A stretch of DNA of 64,000 bases. Source: Romanomermis culicivorax. Lineage: Eukaryota; Nematoda; Enoplea; Mermithida; Mermithidae. The stretch covers positions 930,001 to 994,000 of the forward strand of contig CAWUHX010000062.1 in the NCBI GenBank assembly GCA_963922205.1, read 5' to 3'. The first letter of the stretch is position 1. Each line of letters opens with the position of its first letter. Below are positions 56,526-64,000 of the stretch, piece by piece. The notes beneath the pieces were generated by a model that saw only the letters and a list, made by a program, of their open reading frames with translations, had not been told where the DNA came from and did not search any database. The position numbers were made by a program, and so were the translations under genes.

Positions 56526-57135
56526 ATGGCTACTTTCAACTTTGCTTGGAAGCACCCTTTCAATTGTATTGTCTCAGCTCCTACCAAATCGGGAAAAACT
56601 GAGTTTGTGAAAAAACTAATCTTGTTCGCCAAACAAATGATTGAACCAGTACCAATGAGGATCATATGGTGTTATACTGAATGGCAGAATACTTACACTG
56701 ATTTGCAAAACAAATGTAGCAATGTTTCTTTCTTCGAAGGATTACCATCTATCAAGGTTCTGAATAGATGACATGATGCAGGAAATGAAAACTGACAAGA
56801 GGCTCAATGAGTTGTTTACAAGAGGCTCTCATCACTGAAATTTATCAGTTATACACATTGTCCAAAATGCTTTTTTTGAAGGAATGAGGACAAGCAGAAT
56901 AAATGCTCAATATTTGGTGCTAATGAAAAATCCAGCAGATAGACTACAGATACAGACATTGGGAAGGCAAATTTTTCCAGGTTCTAAACACTTTATAGAA
57001 GCCTTTGAAGATGCAACTGGGTCATCTTATGGTTATTTGATTATTGATTTGACTCAAGACACACCAGATAAATTTAGACTCAGGACAAATATCTTCCCAA
57101 CTGATGCGGGTATGATTATATATGTACCACGATAA
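56526..57135 (+). pseudogene. Polinton genome-packaging ATPase (FtsK/HerA-like), damaged
   Basis: Such ATPases pump DNA into the capsid in adenovirus-like and PRD1-like elements. The ATG is at 56526 (MATFNFAWKHPFNCIV). A Walker A motif follows at once (APTKSGKTEFV, about residue 19). The acidic Walker B region (DDMMQEM) comes after a frame change near 56762, and an in-frame TGA at about 56836 stands after GSHH. The rest, RINAQYLVLMKNPADRLQIQ and FRLRTNIFP, is open to the TAA at 57133. It lies 49 bp after polB. Confidence 0.8.
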
Positions 57136-57210
57136 AAGATATATAGGCCATCGACTTGTCAGCTTGGATCATTTTCTTTTATAAACATCTACTGATAAGT
57201 TGCTTCTATT

Positions 57211-58245
57211 ATGGATAACTCGCGCACTATTGAGGAAATGGAGTTTGATACAACAACGGAAAGGGTATATAATGCATTAAATGGTATGCCCCCACGTCCG
57301 CCTCCGCAATGTCTTTTAATCTGAATGTTTGACAACAAGACATATGGAAAAATAGCATCCAGTATATGTTTTATGCTGTTCCTCGGAGGATTCTTCTGGT
57401 CAATTCTACATGACACCAGGGCACCCGCTTTAACAAGCAATTTCTCTATTCAGAAGGAAAAATCATTCATTTTGATGCAAATAAAGAATAATGAAATCGC
57501 AATGTATTCAGTCAATGCCAGTAGTAGACAGAATGTTGCACACTTTATTGAAAAATACTTATTATGACCTCTACATGAAATGCATGAATATTGGCCCCTA
57601 TGTCAGAAATCAGTACCATTAAATGCTGACATACGTGCATGCTGCGATGAAGATGGTCAATTCAAGAGCCTAAATTTAGCAACAATTGAGCTGAATAAAC
57701 AAACTGTAAATTCCTTTCTCAAACTCTTGAAAGAATAATCTGCCAGCTCTTGTTCACTCATCAGTACTTGTAGACAAGCAGTCCTATTTCCAATGTCTCC
57801 AGCATCATTTGAATTATTTTTAATACCACTTATGGCAAAAATTAGAGGTAATATAATGTGCACCTATTTATAATTAAATATGTTGTATATGTAATTTTAA
57901 GGAGTACCCATCATTAAGCGCATGCAAGCTCAATATGCTGATGTTTTATGGTCAAGATTCAGCCAAAATCGGAAAGAAGATTACAAGTTAAAGGCTGTAC
58001 AATATAATGAATTTCATCAAATTAAACGAAGGAAAAATAAAATTACTGGATTTTGGTTCTTCACCTTGGAGGTCTTTGGAGAACTAAGAAAAAGATGCAT
58101 AGATGCGCAGTATATCGATGACCTATTTGCCGGGTTGAGCCAAGAAGACAAGTTCTACTTCATGTTGATCAATCAAAGCAGTGTATATGATAGAAACGTT
58201 TTCTATTTATCGATACTACAAAATGAAATTTCCAGTTTTTCGTGA
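57211..58245 (+). pseudogene. Polinton gene of unknown function with a membrane segment, three in-frame stops
   Basis: One frame runs from ATG 57211 (MDNSRTIEEMEF, then a Pro-rich PPRPPPQ) to 58243. TGA at 57322, TGA at 57565 and TAA at 57736 interrupt it, but no indel does. A hydrophobic segment (ICFMLFLGGFFWSI, near 57360) suggests a membrane anchor. A 54-bp intron (57848-57901) joins MAKIR to GVPIIKRM. The C-terminal part (DVLWSRFSQNRKEDYKL, FWFFTLEVFGELRKR) is intact. The second frame has its own ATG at 57325. No family recognised. Confidence 0.55.
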
Positions 58246-58331
58246 ACCATTTATTGTATATAAGCAATGTGCGTGTTATAATATTCAGTTTTGTGTTTGT
58301 ATTTTGGTGGTGAACAGTTGTTTCTCAGGTG

Positions 58332-59057
58332 ATGGCTTATAATAAAACAATGTGTTTCACTTTTCTTGCAGCTGCGATATTAGCTGTCTGCTCAAGCCTC
58401 AAAAGTGCAGATGATCTTTCTTACAGTCATCTCGTTTTAATGAGGTCCTATGGATCTGCTCCTGGAGTAGATTTTTACAACATAACCCTGGCTGCACAAG
58501 TATCTTTCCCAAATTTCCTATTGAGAGCATTGGCTTGTGACAAAACGGGCAGTTTATTTGATCCTGATTCTGAAAGATATTCAACAAAAATACCCCACAA
58601 TGGCAATCTCTATGCCTGCTGTGACATGAGCAATAATTTTGATAGTATTAGGGCACCTACATTCAACATTAGCAAACATATGGTACCCTCGTTACTCAAT
58701 GTCCTCAATACAAAAATTGAGAGTGTTGATCTCGAGGATGACAAGAATATAAAGAATCGTCAACTTGTAATCATAAATTACAAAAGTTTCACAGGAGCTG
58801 GTTTTATTACTTCATATAACAAACATGAGGCGGTACATTTAAGAAACTTTCTTAGAAATGCCATATGGTGTAGGCCCGGACAAGGACAATTTACAAATAC
58901 GCAATATTGTCCAACTTTGATTGGAGATCATCAAACACATGTGTGTTGTAGGCGGGAAACTTTACAGAGTGTAATGTTAAATGGTTTGAATCTGTATGAT
59001 AACAATGAAATATCAGTTCTGATGGATGCACTCTATGATAGACGACCCCCAGCTTGA
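58332..59057 (+). CDS. Secreted Polinton-encoded protein, unknown
   Basis: 241 residues, intact. A signal peptide is clear (MCFTFLAAAILAVCSSLKSA after a short MAYNKT start). The body has about nine cysteines, some in close pairs (YACCDM, HVCCRRE), and sites of the form NIT and NIS, so an extracellular or ER-lumenal protein with disulfides is likely. I do not recognise the family. A secreted protein is unusual cargo between the packaging ATPase and the integrase. There is no intron. Confidence 0.7.
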   Translation: MAYNKTMCFTFLAAAILAVCSSLKSADDLSYSHLVLMRSYGSAPGVDFYNITLAAQVSFPNFLLRALACDKTGSLFDPDSERYSTKIPHNGNLYACCDMSNNFDSIRAPTFNISKHMVPSLLNVLNTKIESVDLEDDKNIKNRQLVIINYKSFTGAGFITSYNKHEAVHLRNFLRNAIWCRPGQGQFTNTQYCPTLIGDHQTHVCCRRETLQSVMLNGLNLYDNNEISVLMDALYDRRPPA

Positions 59058-59129
59058 AATGTATATATATATATACCTGTTGCTATCTGAAATGTCTCAT
59101 TATTCATTTTGAATTTCTAATAGAATGCC

Positions 59130-59477
59130 ATGTCAAAGTTGCTGCGAAAGTACATTCACCATCTACATGTCTTAAATTGCTGCAGTAATCATATGAAACA
59201 AAGAAGTGCACTATTAAAAACTTTGCCGGATGAATTTGTGCATTGTTTATGTGAAATTTGTCACAACCTGCTGAAAGGAAATATTCCTATAAGTACCCTA
59301 AAGAAGAAAAAGCTTGCTAAATATAGCAAGATTATAAGACATTTAGTATCAAAGCAAAAGATCAACTTGAGAGCAGAAAAGCAGCAAATTATACAAAGTG
59401 GTGGATTTTTACCTATACTTCTACCCTCTCTGCTAGCACTAGCTACTGAAATTTTACCCAAAGTTATCAAAACATGA
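59130..59477 (+). CDS. Small basic Polinton protein with hydrophobic tail
   Basis: 115 residues: a basic helical body (SKLLRKYIHHLHVL, CEICHNLLKGNIPIS, KKKKLAKYSKIIRHL) and a Gly-Leu-rich hydrophobic end (GGFLPILLPSLLALATEI). This architecture, directly followed by the next gene, recurs in Polintons of many animals; its role is not established. The stop overlaps the next ATG by four bases (ATGA). Confidence 0.7.
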   Translation: MSKLLRKYIHHLHVLNCCSNHMKQRSALLKTLPDEFVHCLCEICHNLLKGNIPISTLKKKKLAKYSKIIRHLVSKQKINLRAEKQQIIQSGGFLPILLPSLLALATEILPKVIKT

Positions 59478-60256
59478 AATACACTAGTAAAATGGTTCTT
59501 GTTCCGCAAGACATGTTTGACAAGAAAAGTGACCAAAATTCTGATAATGGTTTGAGAAAGCAAATGTCTGATTTCAAAATGGAGCTTGAACGCATATTGA
59601 AGAATAATGATATGTCTGCAGAACTTCAATATAAGCTATATGGACAACTATTCCACAGATACTTGAAGCTCGATGAAGAGAGTAAAAAGCCGATTGAGGT
59701 TAAATTAAAAGATGGTAAGCTGAATGATATATATCAACAATCGGTAGATATTGATAACCTACATCAGAAACAAATGAAAAATGAAGAACAATCATCTACA
59801 CCTAATCAGAGAGGGCTAAAAAATGAACAGCAATCTTCAGATGATGGTAGAGATTGGTTGAGAGGCTTACCTAGAGCTAAAGTCAAGCAAGCTGAAATGC
59901 TTCTAGAAGTGCTCAATAAAAGTGATTTTGATGTAAACAAGCAAAGTGAAGTTATTTTAAATGGTGTTAGAGTACCCAACAGCAATATCATAGATTTATT
60001 ACATGATTTTATAAGAGACAGACCTACAGCTCCACCTCCAGAAGGTTATCAAGAATTTGCGCAACATTTGGTAAAGCTTAATGTACCCAAAGCCTATATT
60101 GGAAATCCAAATCGCTTAAAGCTCATCAATCACTATAAAACTGACGAGACAATCAACAATTCTCCATTCCATAATGTTGATGTTAAAAAGCGATTAAGTT
60201 TTTCTAATGATAAAAAGTCTGGGAAAAAGAAAAAGTTGAAGTATGAAGAATTCTAA
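59474..60256 (+). CDS. Polinton hydrophilic core-like protein
   Basis: 260 residues, starting MKYTSKMVLVPQDMF; the second Met at residue 7 may be the true start, since MVLVP openings recur at this position in other Polintons. It is charged and helical (LERILKNNDMSAELQYKLYG), with a folded middle (VKQAEMLLEVLNKSDFDVN) and a Lys-rich tail (KSGKKKKLKYEEF). A structural or DNA-associated role is inferred only from the basic tail. It overlaps the integrase start by 14 bp. Confidence 0.65.
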   Translation: MKYTSKMVLVPQDMFDKKSDQNSDNGLRKQMSDFKMELERILKNNDMSAELQYKLYGQLFHRYLKLDEESKKPIEVKLKDGKLNDIYQQSVDIDNLHQKQMKNEEQSSTPNQRGLKNEQQSSDDGRDWLRGLPRAKVKQAEMLLEVLNKSDFDVNKQSEVILNGVRVPNSNIIDLLHDFIRDRPTAPPPEGYQEFAQHLVKLNVPKAYIGNPNRLKLINHYKTDETINNSPFHNVDVKKRLSFSNDKKSGKKKKLKYEEF

Positions 60257-61322
60257 AGAAGCGGTCCTGAAAACATTGTATACAGACATAGGGGCTTCTG
60301 GATCTTACGGTGGTGTTCACAAGCTGTACAAGCATGCAAAGCAGTATGACAGAAGTATAACTCTAAATGATGTGAAGAATTGGCTAGAAAAACAGGATCC
60401 TTACACATTACATAAGCAGGCCTATAAAAAGTTTAAACGTAATAGAATTTACGTCAGTGGTATTGATGCTCAATGGGAGGCTGACTTGGTTGATATGCAA
60501 GCATATAGCGAGTACAACAAGGGACAAAAGTATATGATATGCTGTATTGATGTTTTTAGCGAATTTGCGTGGGTAAGACCACTAAGAAATAAAGGTGCCT
60601 TATCTGTATGTACAGCTTTTAAAGACATTATATCAAGCAGAAGGAAGCCTTGGTGTATTCGCACAGATAAGGGCAAAGAGTTTGTCAATTACAAATTTCA
60701 AAAGCTCTTAAACTTAGAGGGGATACAGTTTTTTACCTCTCAAAATGAGGATGTGAAATGTTCAATAGTGGAACGGTTCAATCGTACCTTAAAATCAAAA
60801 ATGTGGAGATACTTCACTGACAGAAAGACATTCAAATGGATAGATATACTTCAACAACTGGTTGGAGCATACAACAATTCTACTCATCGTTCAATTGGTG
60901 AAAAGCCTGTGAATGTCACTTATGAAAATGAATCAGAAATTAGAAATCGCCTGTACCCAAGAAAGAGCTCGCAACATCCAACTCTACAAATAAATGACTA
61001 TGTACGAATTTCTAAATTTTGTCAGCACTTTGATAAAGGTTATCTACCACAGTGGACAGAAGAAATTTTTTGTGTATATAAAGTATTGAATCGTACTACT
61101 GAGCCATTATATAAAATCAAAGATCTACAAGGAGAAGAAATACAGGGTACATTTTATGCAAAAGAATTGCAAAGAGTTATCTTTGATAACACAAAAACCT
61201 TCAAAATTGAAAAAGTTTTAAAACGAAAAAGGCTCATTGATGGATCTGTGAAGCTTTTTGTCAAATGGAGTGGTTACCCTGATAAGTTTAATGAATGGAT
61301 TAATGAAAACGACTTGAAATGA
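60243..61322 (+). CDS. Polinton retroviral-type integrase with chromodomain, intact
   Basis: 359 residues. Integrases of this type join element ends to target DNA and give 6-bp duplications in Polintons. The DDE core has Asp81 in EADLVDM, Asp142 in RTDKGKEF and Glu177 in SIVERFNRTLK, i.e. DD35E spacing. The C-terminal chromodomain (about 318-359: KIEKVLKRKRLIDGSVKLFVK, then WSGYPDKFNEWI) should bind histone tails and guide integration. All catalytic residues are present and the frame is uninterrupted, unlike the polymerase, ATPase and protease around it. The start overlaps the upstream gene; the stop overlaps the protease ATG (ATGA). Confidence 0.93.
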   Translation: MKNSKEAVLKTLYTDIGASGSYGGVHKLYKHAKQYDRSITLNDVKNWLEKQDPYTLHKQAYKKFKRNRIYVSGIDAQWEADLVDMQAYSEYNKGQKYMICCIDVFSEFAWVRPLRNKGALSVCTAFKDIISSRRKPWCIRTDKGKEFVNYKFQKLLNLEGIQFFTSQNEDVKCSIVERFNRTLKSKMWRYFTDRKTFKWIDILQQLVGAYNNSTHRSIGEKPVNVTYENESEIRNRLYPRKSSQHPTLQINDYVRISKFCQHFDKGYLPQWTEEIFCVYKVLNRTTEPLYKIKDLQGEEIQGTFYAKELQRVIFDNTKTFKIEKVLKRKRLIDGSVKLFVKWSGYPDKFNEWINENDLK

Positions 61323-61849
61323 ACTCGTACGAGCTTGTTCAACTAATTCAGAGAGATGCATCTCTGAAGAAGGTTTTCCATGGTGTATTTGCTAGAGATC
61401 AGCTAAATTGGACGATAACTAGATATCCAGCAGCTATTATCGCAAATACAGATATGTCAAATGAACCAGGGCAGCATTGGATCACAATGTACTTTGATCA
61501 GAATGGACACTTTGATTATTTTGACTCTTATGGTATGTACCCGTATATACAAGAATATATTGATTTCATGAATTGAAATAGTAAAGTGCAAAATTATAAC
61601 TCTGTGCGCTTGCAGGGTTAGGATAGTTCAGTTTGTGGTGTTTATTGCTTGTACTTTTTATATCACCGGGTTCGTAGAATGAAACTTCCGTTTATATTGA
61701 AACACTTTCGTCCGGAAGAATCAACTTTTAATGATAAACTAGTTTGCAGTTTTTTGTACAAATACTTTAAGTTTCATCATCGTATATGTTGTAAAAACCG
61801 TCAGAGTTGTACATCTATGCGTTACTTCAAAAATAAAAATGGTATATAA
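61319..61849 (+). pseudogene. Polinton adenain-like cysteine protease, two in-frame stops
   Basis: Capsid-maturation protease of the adenain/Ulp1 clan. The catalytic His is in GQHWITMYFD (near 61478), the acidic residue in YFDSYG, and the nucleophile Cys in DSSVCGVYC (near 61630). One frame covers the whole domain, but TGA (61574-61576) and TAG (61619-61621) interrupt it between the Asp and Cys segments. No indel is needed. The C-terminal part has paired cysteines (ICCKNRQSC) and ends at 61849. Confidence 0.8.
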
Positions 61850-61902
61850 ATGCTTACATTCTTCACTTGACTCATTAATAAGTTTGCAGTTTAGATCAGA
61901 AG

Positions 61903-62763
61903 ATGACACAATTTTATGTTACTCTACCAAGCAATACTGAGGCGGGTGATTCAGCATCAAATTTCAGGGTTACTTTACCACAGCGGCTGAAATTATCAGG
62001 TCATTGGGAAGTTGGCTTAGCAGAAATTATCTATCCTGTAAGTTGGTATATTCTTGGCAGTGCAAATGATGCAAATGTGGTCAATATAGAGTTGCAGAAT
62101 ACTGAAATCCGTGTGACTATTCCACCAGGAAACTATGAAACAATCTATCATCTAACAAATGCACTAAACAGAGCTGTTGTTTTAGAAAAAAAACGACCTG
62201 AATATAGAGATTTGTATTGTTTGTTTGAATATGATGACAAACAGAGACGAATCAAAGTAACTTCAGATTACTGGAATGTATCTGTTATTACTCTATCTAG
62301 AAGACTGATGGATCTATTAGGTTTTGATGATAGAATAATTTTTAACAAATATCTGGTTGGAGGAGAGGAATATACAACAATAGATGATCGTAGAGCTTCC
62401 CGACTCGGCAGATTCAAGCCAGATCTATCTGCTCATTTTGAAACCTTTTATGTTTACTGTAACATTGTTGAAAACCAAATTGTTGGAAACACAATGGCTC
62501 CATTATTACGCATCATAGATGTGCACGGAAAGCATGGCAGTGTTATAAATAGAACATATGACAATCCTCATTACATACCTGTACTCCTCAAAGATGTTAG
62601 TCATATTGAAATCAATATAAGGACAGATACAGGAGAATTCTTATCATTTGAATTTGGTAAAGTTGTCATGAAGCTGCACTTTCGGAAAAGCTCTTACATA
62701 TTCGATAAGAATGCATTCAGTATATCTACCAGAAAGTACTGCATACTGGCTGTCATTTTATGA
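61903..62763 (+). CDS. Polinton minor capsid (penton, single jelly-roll) protein
   Basis: 286 residues, intact: FYVTLPSNTEAGDSASNFRV, LSGHWEVGLAEIIYP, IPPGNYETIYHL and VENQIVGNTMAPLL are typical of the Polinton minor capsid protein, which builds pentamers at the vertices. The ORF extends about 50 nt past the start of the next gene in another frame. A truncated relative lies at 50520-50914. Confidence 0.85.
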   Translation: MTQFYVTLPSNTEAGDSASNFRVTLPQRLKLSGHWEVGLAEIIYPVSWYILGSANDANVVNIELQNTEIRVTIPPGNYETIYHLTNALNRAVVLEKKRPEYRDLYCLFEYDDKQRRIKVTSDYWNVSVITLSRRLMDLLGFDDRIIFNKYLVGGEEYTTIDDRRASRLGRFKPDLSAHFETFYVYCNIVENQIVGNTMAPLLRIIDVHGKHGSVINRTYDNPHYIPVLLKDVSHIEINIRTDTGEFLSFEFGKVVMKLHFRKSSYIFDKNAFSISTRKYCILAVIL

Positions 62764-63178
62764 AAGTTCATTGGGAAGTCAACAACAGTATCAGCTAGGA
62801 GGTGAATTACCTGCTTTCCGAGCTTATGCCGCCTATCACAGAGGTGCGGGATTAGGTAGTTTCTTCAAAAGTCTGTTCAGAATGGCTATGCCCTTACTAA
62901 AGTCAGCAGGTAAGCAAGCATTGACAACTGGATCGAGAATAGCTGCAGATCTGGCTGATGGTAGACCCTTATCAGATAGCATGAGAGAACATGGCCGAAA
63001 AGCAGCGAGTAACTTATTACATCAAGCTGCAGATAAAATTGTACAAAAGGGTAGTGGCTTAGGGCATACTCCAAAGCAGAAAACATATAAAAGGAAGAAG
63101 ATGCATTCTCTTACTCCAGTTCATAAAAAGAAAAGCTTGCGTAAGGTGGTTGGTTTGAGAGATATTTTTACCAAGTGA
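62711..63178 (+). CDS. Polinton PX-like protein (adenovirus pVI/pX-type position)
   Basis: 155 residues starting MHSVYLPESTAYWLSFY. A Gly-rich amphipathic block (HRGAGLGSFFKSLFRMAMPL) is followed by a helical repeat-like region and a very basic tail (KQKTYKRKKMHS, HKKKSLRKV). This order, lying between minor and major capsid genes, matches the PX protein of Polintons and adintoviruses, thought to be membrane-active or DNA-binding. The start overlaps the minor capsid gene by 53 bp. Confidence 0.75.
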   Translation: MHSVYLPESTAYWLSFYESSLGSQQQYQLGGELPAFRAYAAYHRGAGLGSFFKSLFRMAMPLLKSAGKQALTTGSRIAADLADGRPLSDSMREHGRKAASNLLHQAADKIVQKGSGLGHTPKQKTYKRKKMHSLTPVHKKKSLRKVVGLRDIFTK

Positions 63179-63180
63179 AT

Positions 63181-64000
63181 ATGAGCAAACTATTAGATGA
63201 AGGCTCACTACCAAGTACAAAAAGTGAGCTTGACTTGTTCACAGTACCACCAACACAAGTGGCTATAAAAAGATCATTCTGGTCAGAAGTGCAACTCCAA
63301 AATCCGTGTACTAATGAAGGACCATATGAATTCAAACTGTCCCCGGATTTGTACATGTTGGATTTATCAAAGAATTATGTATACTTTGTGTTACGCATAA
63401 CAAAACCCGATGGCAGCGACTGTAAAGTCACCCAAAATGCTGATACTAATGCATATGATGGAGATTTAGTTTTACCAGTTAATCTGATAGGAAAGACATT
63501 CTTTCGCCAAATCAAAGTGTTTCTCAATGGAAAATTATTATCTGACAGGTAAATTTGTTTTTCATTTTGTAGTTGTGTTATGCATTGATTTTTTTTAATT
63601 TTAGTGGGGATAAATATGCTTATAGAGCATTGATGGAGACTGAACTAAACTTTAGTAATGATGCAAAGCGTAGCCAACTGCAAGCCGGCATGTACTATGC
63701 AGATAAAGATCCTGAAAACAACCTGGATGGTATGGCAACACGAATGCACATCTTCAAAAACAGTGCATGGGTTGAAGTTATGGCACCACTCCATGTTGAC
63801 TTGTTTATGCAAGATCGGTTTTTAATTAATCAATGTGAATTGCGTGTTGAGCTTCACCGCAACAGTGATACATTTTGCATTATCGACAATGGAAATGAAA
63901 TTATCACTCCTAAATATCAAATACAAGTTAAGCAGATGTCCCTCTTTGTGCGTAAAGTAGAAGTATCTGAAAGCATCATCATGGCGATCGAATCAATGCT
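63181..64000 (+). CDS. Polinton major capsid protein (double jelly-roll), cut by window end
   Basis: Exon 1 is 63181-63548 (ATG 2 bp after the previous stop; LLDEGSLPSTKSELDLFTVP, IKRSFWSEVQLQNP). A 56-bp intron at 63549-63604 follows, and exon 2 runs from 63605 with ALMETELNFSNDAKRSQLQ, FLINQCELRVELHR and SESIIMAIESML at the edge. The content and place match the hexon-like major capsid protein that tiles the icosahedral shell. No stop or frameshift in the visible 764 coding bases. Confidence 0.85.

Noticed and set aside
61574-61622. A short intron in the protease gene to explain the break
   Set aside because: The frame continues through the region with family-like residues on both sides of each stop, and no GT donor fits. 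Two nonsense codons are simpler.

Overview
The window looks like nuclear DNA of an invertebrate animal. It is AT-rich, its genes are interrupted by spliceosomal GT-AG introns of which many are about 50-60 bp, and mobile elements outweigh genes. Three conserved eukaryotic genes can be assembled on the + strand: a GLE1-type mRNA-export factor (4281-17881, 16 exons, 629 codons in one continuous frame), an MLX-type bHLH-zipper transcription factor (32702-34788, 6 exons, 196 codons) and the 5' part of ARL6/BBS3, a ciliary small GTPase (35141-37471, last exon not found). ARL6 implies ciliated cells. I cannot name the phylum.

Layout. 1-4 kb: a hAT-type MITE and a CR1/L2-like LINE split by an insertion. 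4.3-17.9 kb: GLE1; its 7.7-kb intron holds nested MITEs and a 1-kb GGTTG minisatellite. 20-31.8 kb: a repeat field with a second LINE broken by a MITE and by a hAT element carrying another hAT element inside, a third LINE fragment on the minus strand, a TA-flanked MITE and an old dispersed repeat with GGCGC...GCGCC hairpins. 32.7-37.5 kb: MLX and ARL6. 39.4-47.2 kb (minus strand): the C-terminal part of a Polinton/Maverick DNA polymerase B, interrupted by a 7285-bp element. 48-51 kb (+): a decayed Polinton (integrase, protease, minor capsid). 51-64 kb (+): a much better preserved Polinton that runs off the window: polymerase B, packaging ATPase, a membrane-protein gene, a secreted protein, two small core-like proteins, chromodomain integrase, adenain-type protease, minor capsid, PX-like protein, and the major capsid protein cut at the end.

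The most unusual object is the insert at 39754-47038. It has TGTTG...CAACA ends and a 4-bp target duplication (CCAG), like an LTR retroelement, but I see no reverse transcriptase, protease or integrase. One long minus-strand frame (about 45656 to 41124) begins with an RNase D/WRN-like DEDDy 3'-5' exonuclease domain and ends in an RGG/Q-rich tail with acidic and coiled-coil segments between. Two frame changes and eight in-frame stops interrupt it, yet the last 3.2 kb have no frameshift at all. The Polinton on the right shows a similar excess of nonsense over frameshift, and at least ten introns of 49-56 bp.

Most MITEs here have clean 8-bp target duplications, so insertion order can often be read directly. 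One locus (8034-9138) is three elements, each with its own duplication.
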